Assembly: GCA_015231825.1 (NCBI GenBank)
Contig: JADGAV010000042.1
Coordinates: forward strand, 1 to 43,268
DNA length: 43,268 bases
Origin: SAR324 cluster bacterium
GTDB lineage: Bacteria > SAR324 > NAC60-12
Direction of reading: 5' to 3'
Shown: piece after piece, positions 34,536 to 42,612 of the stretch
How the letters are laid out: the number at the start of each line of letters is the position of its first letter
Numbering within the stretch: position 1 is the stretch's first letter
Made by a program: the position numbers and the translations under genes
Notes under the pieces: generated by a model
What the model was told of the DNA's origin: nothing
What the model saw: the letters and a program-made list of their open reading frames with translations, nothing else
Databases searched by the model: none

Positions 34536-35444
34536 ATGAAGGTACAAAACTGGATTGAGCAAACTTGTCATTCCCTGGAATGGCAGACATGGGGATTAAT
34601 TCTCATGACTTACACAGCCTGGGGACTGCTGATAAATTTTTGGTCTGTCCTTCCGTTCTGGCTTATTCTTCCTATTGGAGCCTGTATAGTGGCATTACAC
34701 AATTCTATCCAGCACGAGGCAATCCACAATCATCCCACCCATTCTAAAACATGGAACAGCATTATTGCAGGGATTCCAGTTAACTTGTGGAGACCCTATG
34801 GGATCTACCGGGATACTCACCTCCAACATCATCAAAATCAAAACATTACTTTTACCAGGGAAGACCCGGAAAGTTACTACGTCTCCCCTGAAAACTGGGA
34901 GAAGATGGGAAAATTCCACCAACTCTTCCGCGTGTTTTTTAACACTTTTCCCGGGCGTATTATTTTCGGTCCAGCTTATTTGATGCTGAAATTTTTCTGG
35001 AATGAAATCAAAGCACTGGGCAAAAGCAAAAACCAATATATGAACTACTGGAAAATTCAAATATTGGCCTGCATTCCCGTTATTTTATGGTTTTGGTTCT
35101 GCAAAGTCCCTTTCTGGCAATATTTCCTGCTGGCAATCTACCCCGGTGAAAGCTTGAGTTTGATTCGTTCATTTGCAGAGCACCGGGCAGCAGAGCAAGT
35201 GTTTCACCGGATTGCTATTGTTGAAAGCAACCTTTTTTTCTCACTTTTATTTTTGAACAATAATCTTCATTGTGTTCACCATTGGAAGCAAGACTTGCCC
35301 TGGTATGAACTCCCAGAATACTTTCAGAAAAATCGGCATGTCATTTTAAACATGAATGACAATTACTACTTCAAAGGCTATGCAGAGATTTTTAAAAATT
35401 ACTGGAATAAACCTTGGATTCATCCCCTCCCTCCTCTTGCCTGA
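34536..35444 (+). CDS. Membrane fatty acid desaturase-like protein
   Basis: A 302-aa integral membrane protein with several hydrophobic segments. It carries the three histidine clusters of the di-iron fatty acid desaturase/hydroxylase superfamily: QHEAIHNH (first), THLQHH (second) and LHCVHH (third), needed for oxygen activation. It probably introduces a double bond or hydroxyl group into lipid acyl chains or a related substrate such as carotenoid; the order and spacing are normal. ATG at 34536 is chosen because an earlier in-frame start at 34503 gives an unusual N-terminus; neither has a strong ribosome-binding site. Its 3' end overlaps the DUF4159 frame in a different reading frame. Confidence 0.85.
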   Translation: MKVQNWIEQTCHSLEWQTWGLILMTYTAWGLLINFWSVLPFWLILPIGACIVALHNSIQHEAIHNHPTHSKTWNSIIAGIPVNLWRPYGIYRDTHLQHHQNQNITFTREDPESYYVSPENWEKMGKFHQLFRVFFNTFPGRIIFGPAYLMLKFFWNEIKALGKSKNQYMNYWKIQILACIPVILWFWFCKVPFWQYFLLAIYPGESLSLIRSFAEHRAAEQVFHRIAIVESNLFFSLLFLNNNLHCVHHWKQDLPWYELPEYFQKNRHVILNMNDNYYFKGYAEIFKNYWNKPWIHPLPPLA

Positions 35445-36183
35445 AGGAATTCTACTTGGTTTTTACTGTTTTTTCGCCTCTATCATCTCGGCGCAGGAAA
35501 TTCCAATGAATACCAGTGCGGCAGGGGATGCTTTTACTTTCATTCGTATCCGCTTTGATTCAATAGACAGGGGATGGGGCAGCGGTGCGTGGTCCCACGA
35601 CTATCCGGACGCGGAAATTAATTTTTTGCGGGGCGTGACCCGCTTGACAACAATTCATTTTGATGCAGAACCAGCGTTGCTCCGATTGGATGATGATCGG
35701 ATTTTTGAATTCCCTTTTTTGTATCTCGTGGAAATCGGCCGAGACGGAGGCCCGGATTTTACGGAAAAGGAAGTGCTGAATCTTCAGGAGTATCTTCTGC
35801 GCGGAGGGTTTTTGCTGATCGATGATTTCAAAGGGTCCGCCGGTTGGCAGGTCTTTCGCCAAGCCTTTCAGGAAATTTTTCCGGACAGTCAGTGGGTCAA
35901 ACTTGATCCGGATCACCCTGTTTTCCATTCCTTTTATGATATTGACGGGGCACAGCGAATTCCTGGAATTTATTTTTTAAATGGAAACGTGCCTCTTGAT
36001 CATCAAAACCCTGAAAATTGGGGAATTCTCGATGAAGACGGGCGGCTGATGATTTTGGTCAACTGGAATTCGGACATGGGGGACGGCTGGGAACATACCT
36101 ATGATGCAATCTACCCGACAGAATATGCTAATCTGGCCTATCAACTTGGCATAAACTATCTGGTTTATGCGTTGACTCATTGA
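35356..36183 (+). CDS. DUF4159 family protein, exported
   Basis: A protein of up to 275 aa with a C-terminal DUF4159 domain: FTFIRIRFDS, GAWSHDYPDAEINFLRGVT, LRLDDDRIFEFPFLYLVEIG, LREGG-type stretch LLRGGFLLIDDFKGS, and a final YPTEYANLAYQLGINYLVYAL. The domain has an ancient fold of unknown function. A hydrophobic segment (ILLGFYCFFASIISAQ) is an export signal. The start is uncertain: 35356 and 35380 (ATG) lie inside the desaturase frame, and TTG 35437 would give a compact signal peptide starting at PEGILLG. Overlap with the desaturase is 89 bases at most. Translational coupling is likely. Confidence 0.82.
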   Translation: MTITTSKAMQRFLKITGINLGFIPSLLLPEGILLGFYCFFASIISAQEIPMNTSAAGDAFTFIRIRFDSIDRGWGSGAWSHDYPDAEINFLRGVTRLTTIHFDAEPALLRLDDDRIFEFPFLYLVEIGRDGGPDFTEKEVLNLQEYLLRGGFLLIDDFKGSAGWQVFRQAFQEIFPDSQWVKLDPDHPVFHSFYDIDGAQRIPGIYFLNGNVPLDHQNPENWGILDEDGRLMILVNWNSDMGDGWEHTYDAIYPTEYANLAYQLGINYLVYALTH

Positions 36184-36268
36184 GTAAAAGAAATATTGTA
36201 TCCAGAGCAATTCAAATTTTAAAACTGGAAAATTGAGACATTGATTTTCCATATTCTGAAAAAGGAAG

Positions 36269-37324
36269 ATGTCAATACGCTATCATAAAAATGTTCTCAT
36301 CAATTCCGTTGGTGCGCTTTTTCTGGAAGCAGGCCTCGATGAACCGATTGCAAAAGCAGTGGCTGAAATTCTTGTCGAAGCGGATCTCCTGGGTTATTCG
36401 ACTCATGGTCTTCAATTTGTACCAGCCTATTTGTCAGGCATTGAAGGGGGAGATACAAAACTGTCAGGAATTCCCCGTATCATCCATGATCAAGAAAGTG
36501 CTCTGGTTTTGGATGCCCAAAAACTTCCAGGCCAATGGTCGGTCCTGCATGCCTTGAAAATCGGATTGGAAAGAATAAAAAAAATCCCGTTGGTCACAAT
36601 CTCAATACGGCGCAGCGGCAATATTTCCTGTTTAGCCACCTATGTCAGAAGAGCCGCTGATCAGGGTTTGATCGGGATTTTGATGGCATCCGGCCCCGGC
36701 AATGCGGGAGTTGCGCCTCACCGTGCAAAAGCTCCGTTGCTGTCAACCAATCCAATCGCCTTTGCCGTTCCTGCTCAAAACGGAATGATTCTGGCCGATA
36801 CCAGCACTGCAAGTTCATCCATGCGGGCCATAGAACGGGCAAAAAGAGAGAATACAAAATTACCGGAAGGGCGGATTATCAATTACTCAGGAAAAGCAAG
36901 CACCGACCCGGATGATATCCTGTCCAGTCCTGCGGGAGCAATTTTGCCTATGGGAGGGCTGGACCTTGGCCACAAAGGTTTTGCATTTTCTATTTTGGTG
37001 GAAGCGCTGACATCAGGATTGTCCGGTGCTGGACGCAGTTCTTCGGATCAATATGGCAACAACGTTTTTTTGATGTTGCTGGAACCTGACGGATTTTCAG
37101 GGGCCAGTAGTCTTAAATCGGAGATGGAGCATCTGGCGACAAGATGCCGGGAAATGCCTGCAATTGACCCGGACAATCCAGTGCGAATACCCGGAGACCG
37201 TGCCCTTGCCTTGTTTGAAGAGCAATCAAGGGAGGGGATTGTGCTGCATCCAGAAATAATCGGATTACTGGAACCTTGCTTTAGACGATACAGACTAACT
37301 CCACCAGTTCCTATTTCCAGATAA
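36269..37324 (+). CDS. Ldh_2 (malate/L-lactate dehydrogenase-type) family oxidoreductase, altered motif
   Basis: A 351-aa cytosolic protein of the Ldh_2 family of NAD(P)-dependent dehydrogenases or lyases acting on hydroxy acids or ureidoglycolate-like compounds. It has the N-terminal STHGL motif, GPGNAGVAPHRAKAPLL followed by STNPIAFAVP, and MGGLDLGHKGFAFSILVEAL. The usual NSNHFG segment, which holds a catalytic His, reads RSGNISCLATYV here, and the DxATS segment reads ADTSTASSSM. It may therefore have a different substrate or be inactive. ATG at 36269 has AAAGGAAG. The second HAAT transporter starts 435 bases downstream, so it may act on the transported compound, but that is only positional inference. 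Confidence 0.85.
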   Translation: MSIRYHKNVLINSVGALFLEAGLDEPIAKAVAEILVEADLLGYSTHGLQFVPAYLSGIEGGDTKLSGIPRIIHDQESALVLDAQKLPGQWSVLHALKIGLERIKKIPLVTISIRRSGNISCLATYVRRAADQGLIGILMASGPGNAGVAPHRAKAPLLSTNPIAFAVPAQNGMILADTSTASSSMRAIERAKRENTKLPEGRIINYSGKASTDPDDILSSPAGAILPMGGLDLGHKGFAFSILVEALTSGLSGAGRSSSDQYGNNVFLMLLEPDGFSGASSLKSEMEHLATRCREMPAIDPDNPVRIPGDRALALFEEQSREGIVLHPEIIGLLEPCFRRYRLTPPVPISR

Positions 37325-37522
37325 ATTCAAATCGAAAAAAGGAAAGCACTTCTTGATTCAGAATAGCCCTTCCAGTCAGTAGTAACGGCTTTCCTAGCGG
37401 AAGAGTTCCTCCAGAAAATTTAAAAATTTCACTTCAGTTTCTTCTTGCCTGCCTGTTCGTAAAACTTTGAGAATGTCAGCATGAATTCGATTTTCCGGGC
37501 CGGGTCAGTTTTTCTTCAGACC

Positions 37523-37548
37523 TTGACATGCAGCCAATCATTTGCTAG
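37523..37548 (+). promoter_or_regulatory. Candidate promoter of Liv operon 2
   Basis: TTGACA (37523-37528), 17 bases, then TAGGGA (from 37546). It shares TTGACA-N6-CAAT-N7-TAG with the first Liv operon's promoter candidate (9859-9884), and each gives a leader of about 210 bases. The -10 match is poor in both. Confidence 0.35.
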
Positions 37549-37593
37549 GGAGAGGTCCGTTTGATTAGATTCTCTTAACTTTTCAAGATTTAA

Positions 37594-37684
37594 GTCCGGA
37601 GATTCTGTGCTACAGGGAAAGGGTCCGCTATTCCCGGATCTCATTCTCGAAGGCAACCGAGTTTTCACCGGTTTTAACCCGGTG
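37594..37684 (+). promoter_or_regulatory. Structured 5' leader, candidate cis-regulatory RNA
   Basis: Successive possible stems: TCCGG/CCGGA (37595-37599 and 37634-37638) enclosing CTGT/ACAG (37605-37615) and GGGAA/TTCCC (37615-37619 and 37631-37635) or alternatively GGTCCG/CGGATC (37622-37627 and 37635-37640), which would exclude each other; CTCG/CGAG (37646-37661, loop AAGGCAAC); and CACCGG/CCGGTG (37666-37684). Mutually exclusive pairings suggest a switch, but no known riboswitch class fits. Confidence 0.35.
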
Positions 37685-37695
37685 ATACATTTTCA

Positions 37696-37730
37696 GAAAA
37701 AAATATAAAGATACTGTTTATATTTTTTTC
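37696..37730 (+). repeat. Perfect 14-pair AT palindrome before the second binding-protein gene
   Basis: G plus seven A's and ATAAA-type sequence (37696-37709) pairs with its exact complement (37717-37730) around GATACTG. It lies 29 bases upstream of the ATG, followed by the ribosome-binding site. It may be a repressor operator or a weak hairpin. Confidence 0.55.
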
Positions 37731-37759
37731 ATAAGTTTGTTTCATCAAAGGAGGAGAAC

Positions 37760-38995
37760 ATGTCTCAATATAAAATTAAACTAATATCAATGATTGCATT
37801 TGTGCTGATGATCGGTTTGGGGTTCACCGGTTCCCCATACGCTGCTGACGATACCATTGTTTTAGGTGCTGCCGTTTCCCTGTCAGGAAAGTATTCTACA
37901 GCGGGTAAGCATACGAAAAACGGATATGAACTTGCTGTTAAAAGAATCAACAGTATGGGAGGAGTCAAAGTAGGAGGAAAATCATATCAATTTAAAGTCA
38001 CATATTATGATGATGAATCCAACTCGGGACGGGCGGCTCAACTTGCAGAAAGACTCATCAAACAGGATGGTGTTCAATATATGCTCGGGCCATACAGTTC
38101 TGGATTAACCAAAGCCATCGCGCCAATCACCGAAGAAAATAAAATTCCGATGGTAGAGGCGAATGGGGCATCGAGATCGTTATTTACAAAAGGCTACAAA
38201 TATTTATTTGCAGTCCTGTCGGCAGCAAACCAATATCTTGAAGTTGCTATAGATTTAGCGGTTGAGAAGAATGGCGGGAAGCCGGTCAAAATTGCCATGG
38301 CATTTGAGCAGGATGCCTTCTCCCAAGACGTGAGACTTGGTATTCTCGATGCGGCAAAAAGAACCGGTTCAAAAATAATTATTGATGACAAATTGCCAAA
38401 AGAACTGAATGACATGTCGGCAACACTGGCAAAGGTTAAAGCCGTTAGACCCGACGTACTGGTTGTTTCCGGTCATTCAAAAGGCGCTTTGACGGCAGTC
38501 AGGCAGATCTCTGAAATGAAGGTCAATGTCCCGATGCTGGCCATGACCCACTGCGATTCTTCCTCGTTGTCGAAGCAGCATGGAAAAAAAGCTGAATATG
38601 CCCTGTGTGCCGCTCAGTGGCATAAGTCATTGAGTTACAGCGATAAATTCTTTGATACAGCTTCAACCTTTGACAAAGATTTCAACGCTGAATATGGCTA
38701 CGCTCCTCCTTATCAGGCAGCAGAGTCCGCCGCAGCATTATTGGTGTGGAAAGATGCCTTCGAAAGAGCAAATTCTCTGGACAAAGAGAAGGTCCGTGAT
38801 GCCTTGGCAAAAACGGACATGCAGACTTTCTACGGTAACATCAAGTTCAATCAACAAGGTCAGAACATTGCTAAGCCTATGGTATTGTTTCAAGTGAGAT
38901 GTACCGGTGACAGCTGTGAAAATAAGGTTGTCGCCCCCACCAAATGGGCATCTTCCAAATTGGTTCATCCAGTACCCAAGTGGTCTGAAAGATAA
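37760..38995 (+). CDS. HAAT-type ABC transporter substrate-binding protein (second operon)
   Basis: Periplasmic binding protein of 411 aa. A signal peptide (LISMIAFVLMIGLGFTG) ends near PYAAD. The mature part begins IVLGAAVSLSGKYSTAGKHT, then GYELAVKRINSMGGV, a standard peripla_BP_6 N-terminus, with LGPYSSGLTKAIAPITEE and the MVEANGASRSLFTKGY region around the ligand cleft. A CTGDSCENK stretch at the end may form a disulfide. ATG at 37760 has AAAGGAGGAG. It is first in the plus-strand operon with livH, livM, livG and livF. The first-operon binding protein has a different sequence, so each system probably takes a different ligand. Confidence 0.92.
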   Translation: MSQYKIKLISMIAFVLMIGLGFTGSPYAADDTIVLGAAVSLSGKYSTAGKHTKNGYELAVKRINSMGGVKVGGKSYQFKVTYYDDESNSGRAAQLAERLIKQDGVQYMLGPYSSGLTKAIAPITEENKIPMVEANGASRSLFTKGYKYLFAVLSAANQYLEVAIDLAVEKNGGKPVKIAMAFEQDAFSQDVRLGILDAAKRTGSKIIIDDKLPKELNDMSATLAKVKAVRPDVLVVSGHSKGALTAVRQISEMKVNVPMLAMTHCDSSSLSKQHGKKAEYALCAAQWHKSLSYSDKFFDTASTFDKDFNAEYGYAPPYQAAESAAALLVWKDAFERANSLDKEKVRDALAKTDMQTFYGNIKFNQQGQNIAKPMVLFQVRCTGDSCENKVVAPTKWASSKLVHPVPKWSER

Positions 38996-39006
38996 TTTCA
39001 TTTGTT

Positions 39007-39030
39007 AACCCCCTGGAATTTAAGGGGGTT
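39007..39030 (+). terminator. GC-rich hairpin between binding-protein gene and livH, partial terminator
   Basis: AACCCCC (39007-39013) pairs with GGGGGTT (39024-39030) around a ten-base loop, followed by TTAAAA. It lies 12 bases after the binding-protein stop and 16 before the livH ATG. Such a hairpin usually makes the binding-protein mRNA more abundant than the permease part. The first operon has an equivalent at 8312-8351. Confidence 0.7.
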
Positions 39031-39045
39031 TTAAAAATATAAATT

Positions 39046-39939
39046 ATGGATTTTCTAATTTTTGAAGCTCCAATATTGATGGTTCAGGCCTCTATCGACG
39101 GGGTTTTGCTTGGAATCCTCTTTGCTCTAATCGCCTATGGAATGGCGTTGCAATGGGGTGTAATGAGCATTATAAATATCGCCCAGGGAGAATTGGTAAT
39201 TCTGGGTGGTTATGTCGCCTATTATATGTACACTGCCGGTATTCATCCCATATTCGGGGTGATTGTTTCCCCAATTGTCATGTATTTTTTGGGTTTGCTT
39301 CTATACAAAACAATCATAAACAAAGTAATCAACCGGGATTTGTTTTTCTCAATTTTGGCAACTTTCGGCATCAGTATACTGGCACAACAATTGATGAATA
39401 TTTTGTTTGGATCGGATGTTGTTGTCGCTCAATCAAATCTCGGCACTACTTTTCTCTTTGACGACTCTGTCTCTTTGCCAAACGCCAAGATACTTTCGGC
39501 AGCCGTAGGTACTTTGGTCGCCATCGTTCTCGTCATTTACATGAAAAAATCTAAGCTGGGTCGGGCAATCAGAGCGACTGCACAAAATGCAAGAGCAGCA
39601 AAAATTTTGGGAGTGGACACGGACAAAGTCTATTCCTCAATTTTTGGAATCAATGCGGCATTGTGCGGAATCGCAGGAGCCTTGATCTCGATTACCTTCA
39701 CACTGCACCCCTACGTGGGACTTCCTTACACGGTTAGATCCTTCATGATCGTCATTGTGGCAGGCCTGGGGAATTTACCAGCCGTTGCCTTATCCGGCAT
39801 GGGATTGGGCGTATTTGAAGAATTTGCGGATTACATTTTTGGAACAGAATTCCGAATTGGAGCGGTTTTTTTGTTGTTGGTTTTCGTTCTTGTCTATAGA
39901 AGATTTAAACTATCTAGAAAACGAGAATATTTAAAATGA
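39046..39939 (+). CDS. livH: HAAT-type ABC transporter permease LivH (second operon)
   Basis: Inner-membrane permease of 297 aa with about eight spans. LivH landmarks: GVMSIINIAQGELVILGGY near residue 40, LGRAIRATAQNARAAKILGV for the coupling loop, and a GLGNLPAVALSGMGLG segment near the end. It begins 50 bases after the binding-protein gene and has no strong ribosome-binding site because of the AT stretch after the hairpin. Its stop overlaps the LivM start by four bases (39936-39939). Confidence 0.92.
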   Translation: MDFLIFEAPILMVQASIDGVLLGILFALIAYGMALQWGVMSIINIAQGELVILGGYVAYYMYTAGIHPIFGVIVSPIVMYFLGLLLYKTIINKVINRDLFFSILATFGISILAQQLMNILFGSDVVVAQSNLGTTFLFDDSVSLPNAKILSAAVGTLVAIVLVIYMKKSKLGRAIRATAQNARAAKILGVDTDKVYSSIFGINAALCGIAGALISITFTLHPYVGLPYTVRSFMIVIVAGLGNLPAVALSGMGLGVFEEFADYIFGTEFRIGAVFLLLVFVLVYRRFKLSRKREYLK

Positions 39940-40991
39940 CGAAAAATAATAGAATAATTTACGGATTGATATTGATCCTGGGAATTGCTGCACCATTTTT
40001 GTTCCCTGGTTTTAAACTTCAAATCTCCTTCATGTGGCTATTGGTGGTCTTGGCCCTGACCTGGGATGTGCAGGGAGGGCAGATGGGGTATAACAGTTTT
40101 GGAAATATCCTTTTTTTTGGAATCGGAATGTATGTCTGTGCCGGGGTTCAGATTGGAATGTTTTTTCCCCTTGCAGAATGGACCGCCAGTGGCGGTGAAG
40201 AAACTTTTGTCCATACTCCCACTCAATATTTTCAAGGTTTTTTTATTGGTCTGATCTTATCCGGAATAGTCCCAGGAATTGTTGCTGCCCTGATAGGATA
40301 TGGTGTTTTGGGATTGAGAGGACAATACTTTGCCATCTGCACGCTGGGCTTGGGAATTGCCGCAGGGGAAATCGCAGGAGGAATAGAACTGATAGGAGCC
40401 GGTCAAGGAATGACTTCCCCGCCCTGGCCCAAAAACATCGGCAGTTTGGAGCTGAGATCCCAGTTTTTTTATTATCTCTGCTTCGCGTTAATGGCCGCTA
40501 CATTCCTATTTTTAAAATATGCCTATCAAACACGGTTTGGCCTGGTGCTCAATGCAATCAGAGACAATGAGGACAAGGCAGAGGCAATGGGAATTCATAC
40601 CATGCGATACAAAATTACAGGCTGGATTGTATCAGCCTGTTTTTTGGGCGTCGCTGGTGGATTAATGGGAAATATGGTCGGGTATATTGAACCGGTAGAA
40701 ATTGCTTTTGCCGGGGCAACCTTTGGAGTGTTCATGGTTTTGATGGCAATTCTTGGGGGGAAGGGAACGCTCTGGGGCCCCGTAATTGGAGCCATTGCAT
40801 TTCATATTTTTAAAGAAGGATTCTGGACGTTTTTTTTAGGCTGGCAATATGTCGCGCTGGGAGCTCTCATTGTAATCATTGTCGTATTTTTCCCTGAAGG
40901 AATCATGGGATGGCTGAGAGAAAGATACCCCGACAAATTTGGAGAAACTGTTGATGAATCCGATATAAAAGCCCAGGTGGAGTTAAAATAG
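39936..40991 (+). CDS. livM: HAAT-type ABC transporter permease LivM (second operon)
   Basis: Inner-membrane permease of 351 aa, with a normal LivM length unlike the extended protein of the first operon. Landmarks: FALMAATFLFLKYAYQTRFG, the coupling helix GLVLNAIRDNEDKAEAMGI, and a VFFPEGIMGWLRERYPDK end. It overlaps livH by four bases (ATGA) and its TAG stop shares a base with the GTG start of livG, so translation is coupled throughout. Confidence 0.93.
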   Translation: MTKNNRIIYGLILILGIAAPFLFPGFKLQISFMWLLVVLALTWDVQGGQMGYNSFGNILFFGIGMYVCAGVQIGMFFPLAEWTASGGEETFVHTPTQYFQGFFIGLILSGIVPGIVAALIGYGVLGLRGQYFAICTLGLGIAAGEIAGGIELIGAGQGMTSPPWPKNIGSLELRSQFFYYLCFALMAATFLFLKYAYQTRFGLVLNAIRDNEDKAEAMGIHTMRYKITGWIVSACFLGVAGGLMGNMVGYIEPVEIAFAGATFGVFMVLMAILGGKGTLWGPVIGAIAFHIFKEGFWTFFLGWQYVALGALIVIIVVFFPEGIMGWLRERYPDKFGETVDESDIKAQVELK

Positions 40992-41734
40992 TGAGTAATA
41001 TTTTACAAGTTGAACGTGTTTCCAAATACTTTGGAGGCGTAAAGGCTAATGAAAATATTTCCTTAACAGTTGAGAAGGGGAGTATTGTTGGATTAATCGG
41101 ACCCAACGGTTCCGGAAAAACAACATTGTTTAATTCAATCGTGGGAACTCACCCGATCGACAGAGGATCAATCCAGTTTGATGGCAAGGAAGTGTCTGAA
41201 CTTCCGGTGCCGGCTGTGGCAAAACTGGGTTTGCTCAGAACCTTTCAGCAAACCAGAATATACGGAAAACTGAACTGTATTGAAAACATGTTGATCAGCT
41301 CCAAACAGGAAAAGGAAAATATTTTTACGATGTTTTCAAAAATCCCTGAGGAACTCACCGTAAAAGCAGAAAATCTGCTGAAATTTGTCGGCCTCTACCA
41401 GAAAAGAAAGCTGAGAGCCGGAGACTTGTCCTTTGGCCAGCAAAAGCTTCTGGAACTCGCAATGGCGTTGATGAATGAGCCAAAAATGCTGCTGCTCGAC
41501 GAACCGACCGCGGGAATTAATCCTACCTTGATCAACGGCATTATTGATCGCTTGCTTACCATAAACAAGGAATACGGAATCACACTTCTTGTCATTGAGC
41601 ACAACATGAGAGTTATCATGAATTTAGCTCAAAGAATCTTTTGCCTGGCCCATGGGCAGCTGCTTGCTGAAGGAGAACCTGATCAAATAAAAAATGATCA
41701 GCGGGTCATTGATGCCTATTTGGGAGCACAGTAA
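40991..41734 (+). CDS. livG: HAAT-type ABC transporter ATP-binding protein LivG (second operon)
   Basis: ATPase of 247 aa with intact Walker A (GPNGSGKTT near residue 37), signature LSFGQQKLLELAMAL, Walker B (MLLLDEPTAGINP) and H-loop (VIEHNMR). It starts at GTG, whose first base is the last base of the livM stop; GGTGGAG lies about ten bases upstream. The following livF starts immediately after the stop. Together with livF it forms the ATPase pair of the plus-strand transporter. Confidence 0.94.
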   Translation: MSNILQVERVSKYFGGVKANENISLTVEKGSIVGLIGPNGSGKTTLFNSIVGTHPIDRGSIQFDGKEVSELPVPAVAKLGLLRTFQQTRIYGKLNCIENMLISSKQEKENIFTMFSKIPEELTVKAENLLKFVGLYQKRKLRAGDLSFGQQKLLELAMALMNEPKMLLLDEPTAGINPTLINGIIDRLLTINKEYGITLLVIEHNMRVIMNLAQRIFCLAHGQLLAEGEPDQIKNDQRVIDAYLGAQ

Positions 41735-42523
41735 ATGTCGACCGATCAATATGCAGTTCTTGGGAAAACGCCGGGTCTGCGAGAATTAGAAAAACTTTCA
41801 TTCGATGACGTGCATTTGACCATAAACGGGTTGGAGGCCGGGTATGGAAAAATGGTCATTTTGCATGACTTGAATCTGATGATCGGAAAGGCCCAGTCTT
41901 TATGTCTGGTCGGACCCAATGGTGCAGGTAAATCCACAATTCTTCATTCGATTTACGGGTTCACAAAAATCAATGCAGGCTCCATAAAATTGGGTAATAA
42001 TGACATCACCAACCTTAGCCCGAACGAAAAGCTTAAAAATGCCGGTATCGCTTATATCCTTCAGGATGCCTCCATCTTTCCGAAAATGACTGTTGAGGAA
42101 AATATGCTGATGGGCGGATTTCTCATGGATACGGTTGCTCATGCCAAAGAAGCTGCAGAAAAAGTATTGGCCAAATATCCCAGTTTAGCGCGACGACGGA
42201 ACCAGAATGCAGGAGTACTTTCCGGGGGTGAAAGACGGTTATTAGAGATTTCCCGAGCCTTGATAATGAACCCGCAGATTTTGTTGATCGACGAACCATC
42301 GATTGGTCTTGAACCCCGTTTTATTGACATGGTGTTTGAAATTCTCAAAGACTTGCAAAAAACGGAAGGGAAGACGATTATTATGGTTGAACAAAATGCC
42401 AAAAAAGGCTTGGAATTTGCCGATATCGGCTACGTTCTGGTTTCAGGACAAGTCGCCAGGGTGGGACTGGGAGACGATCTGCTCAAGGACCCGGATGTCG
42501 GCCGTTTATTTTTGGGAGGGTAA
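41735..42523 (+). CDS. livF: HAAT-type ABC transporter ATP-binding protein LivF (second operon)
   Basis: ATPase of 262 aa with an N-terminal extension of about 25 residues before the usual LivF start (near LTINGLEAGYGKM). Intact Walker A (GPNGAGKST), signature LSGGERRLLEISRAL and Walker B (ILLIDEPSIGLEP). Unlike the first operon's LivF, the Walker A Lys is present. The ATG directly follows the livG TAA. Last of the five transporter genes; a methyltransferase-like gene lies 90 bases on and could be co-transcribed. Confidence 0.93.
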   Translation: MSTDQYAVLGKTPGLRELEKLSFDDVHLTINGLEAGYGKMVILHDLNLMIGKAQSLCLVGPNGAGKSTILHSIYGFTKINAGSIKLGNNDITNLSPNEKLKNAGIAYILQDASIFPKMTVEENMLMGGFLMDTVAHAKEAAEKVLAKYPSLARRRNQNAGVLSGGERRLLEISRALIMNPQILLIDEPSIGLEPRFIDMVFEILKDLQKTEGKTIIMVEQNAKKGLEFADIGYVLVSGQVARVGLGDDLLKDPDVGRLFLGG

Positions 42524-42612
42524 TTCTATTTTTTAGTTGATGTGCTTCTCCTGATTTTCCTCTTCTTGATATCCCCCTTATTTTTCCAATCGCATACATC
42601 CCATTGCGCTTC

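Larger units (their letters stand above)
37325..37759. other. 435-base intergenic region with leader of the second Liv operon
   Basis: It holds a promoter-like pair at 37523-37548, several hairpins (37594-37730) and the ribosome-binding site AAAGGAGGAG before the ATG. Nothing that resembles a gene was found between 37325 and 37520; no family was recognised for the leader RNA. Confidence 0.5.

Noticed and set aside
37605..37684. Glycine or SAM riboswitch
   Set aside because: The loop AAGGCAAC shares a few bases with these classes, but the remaining conserved core elements are not present.
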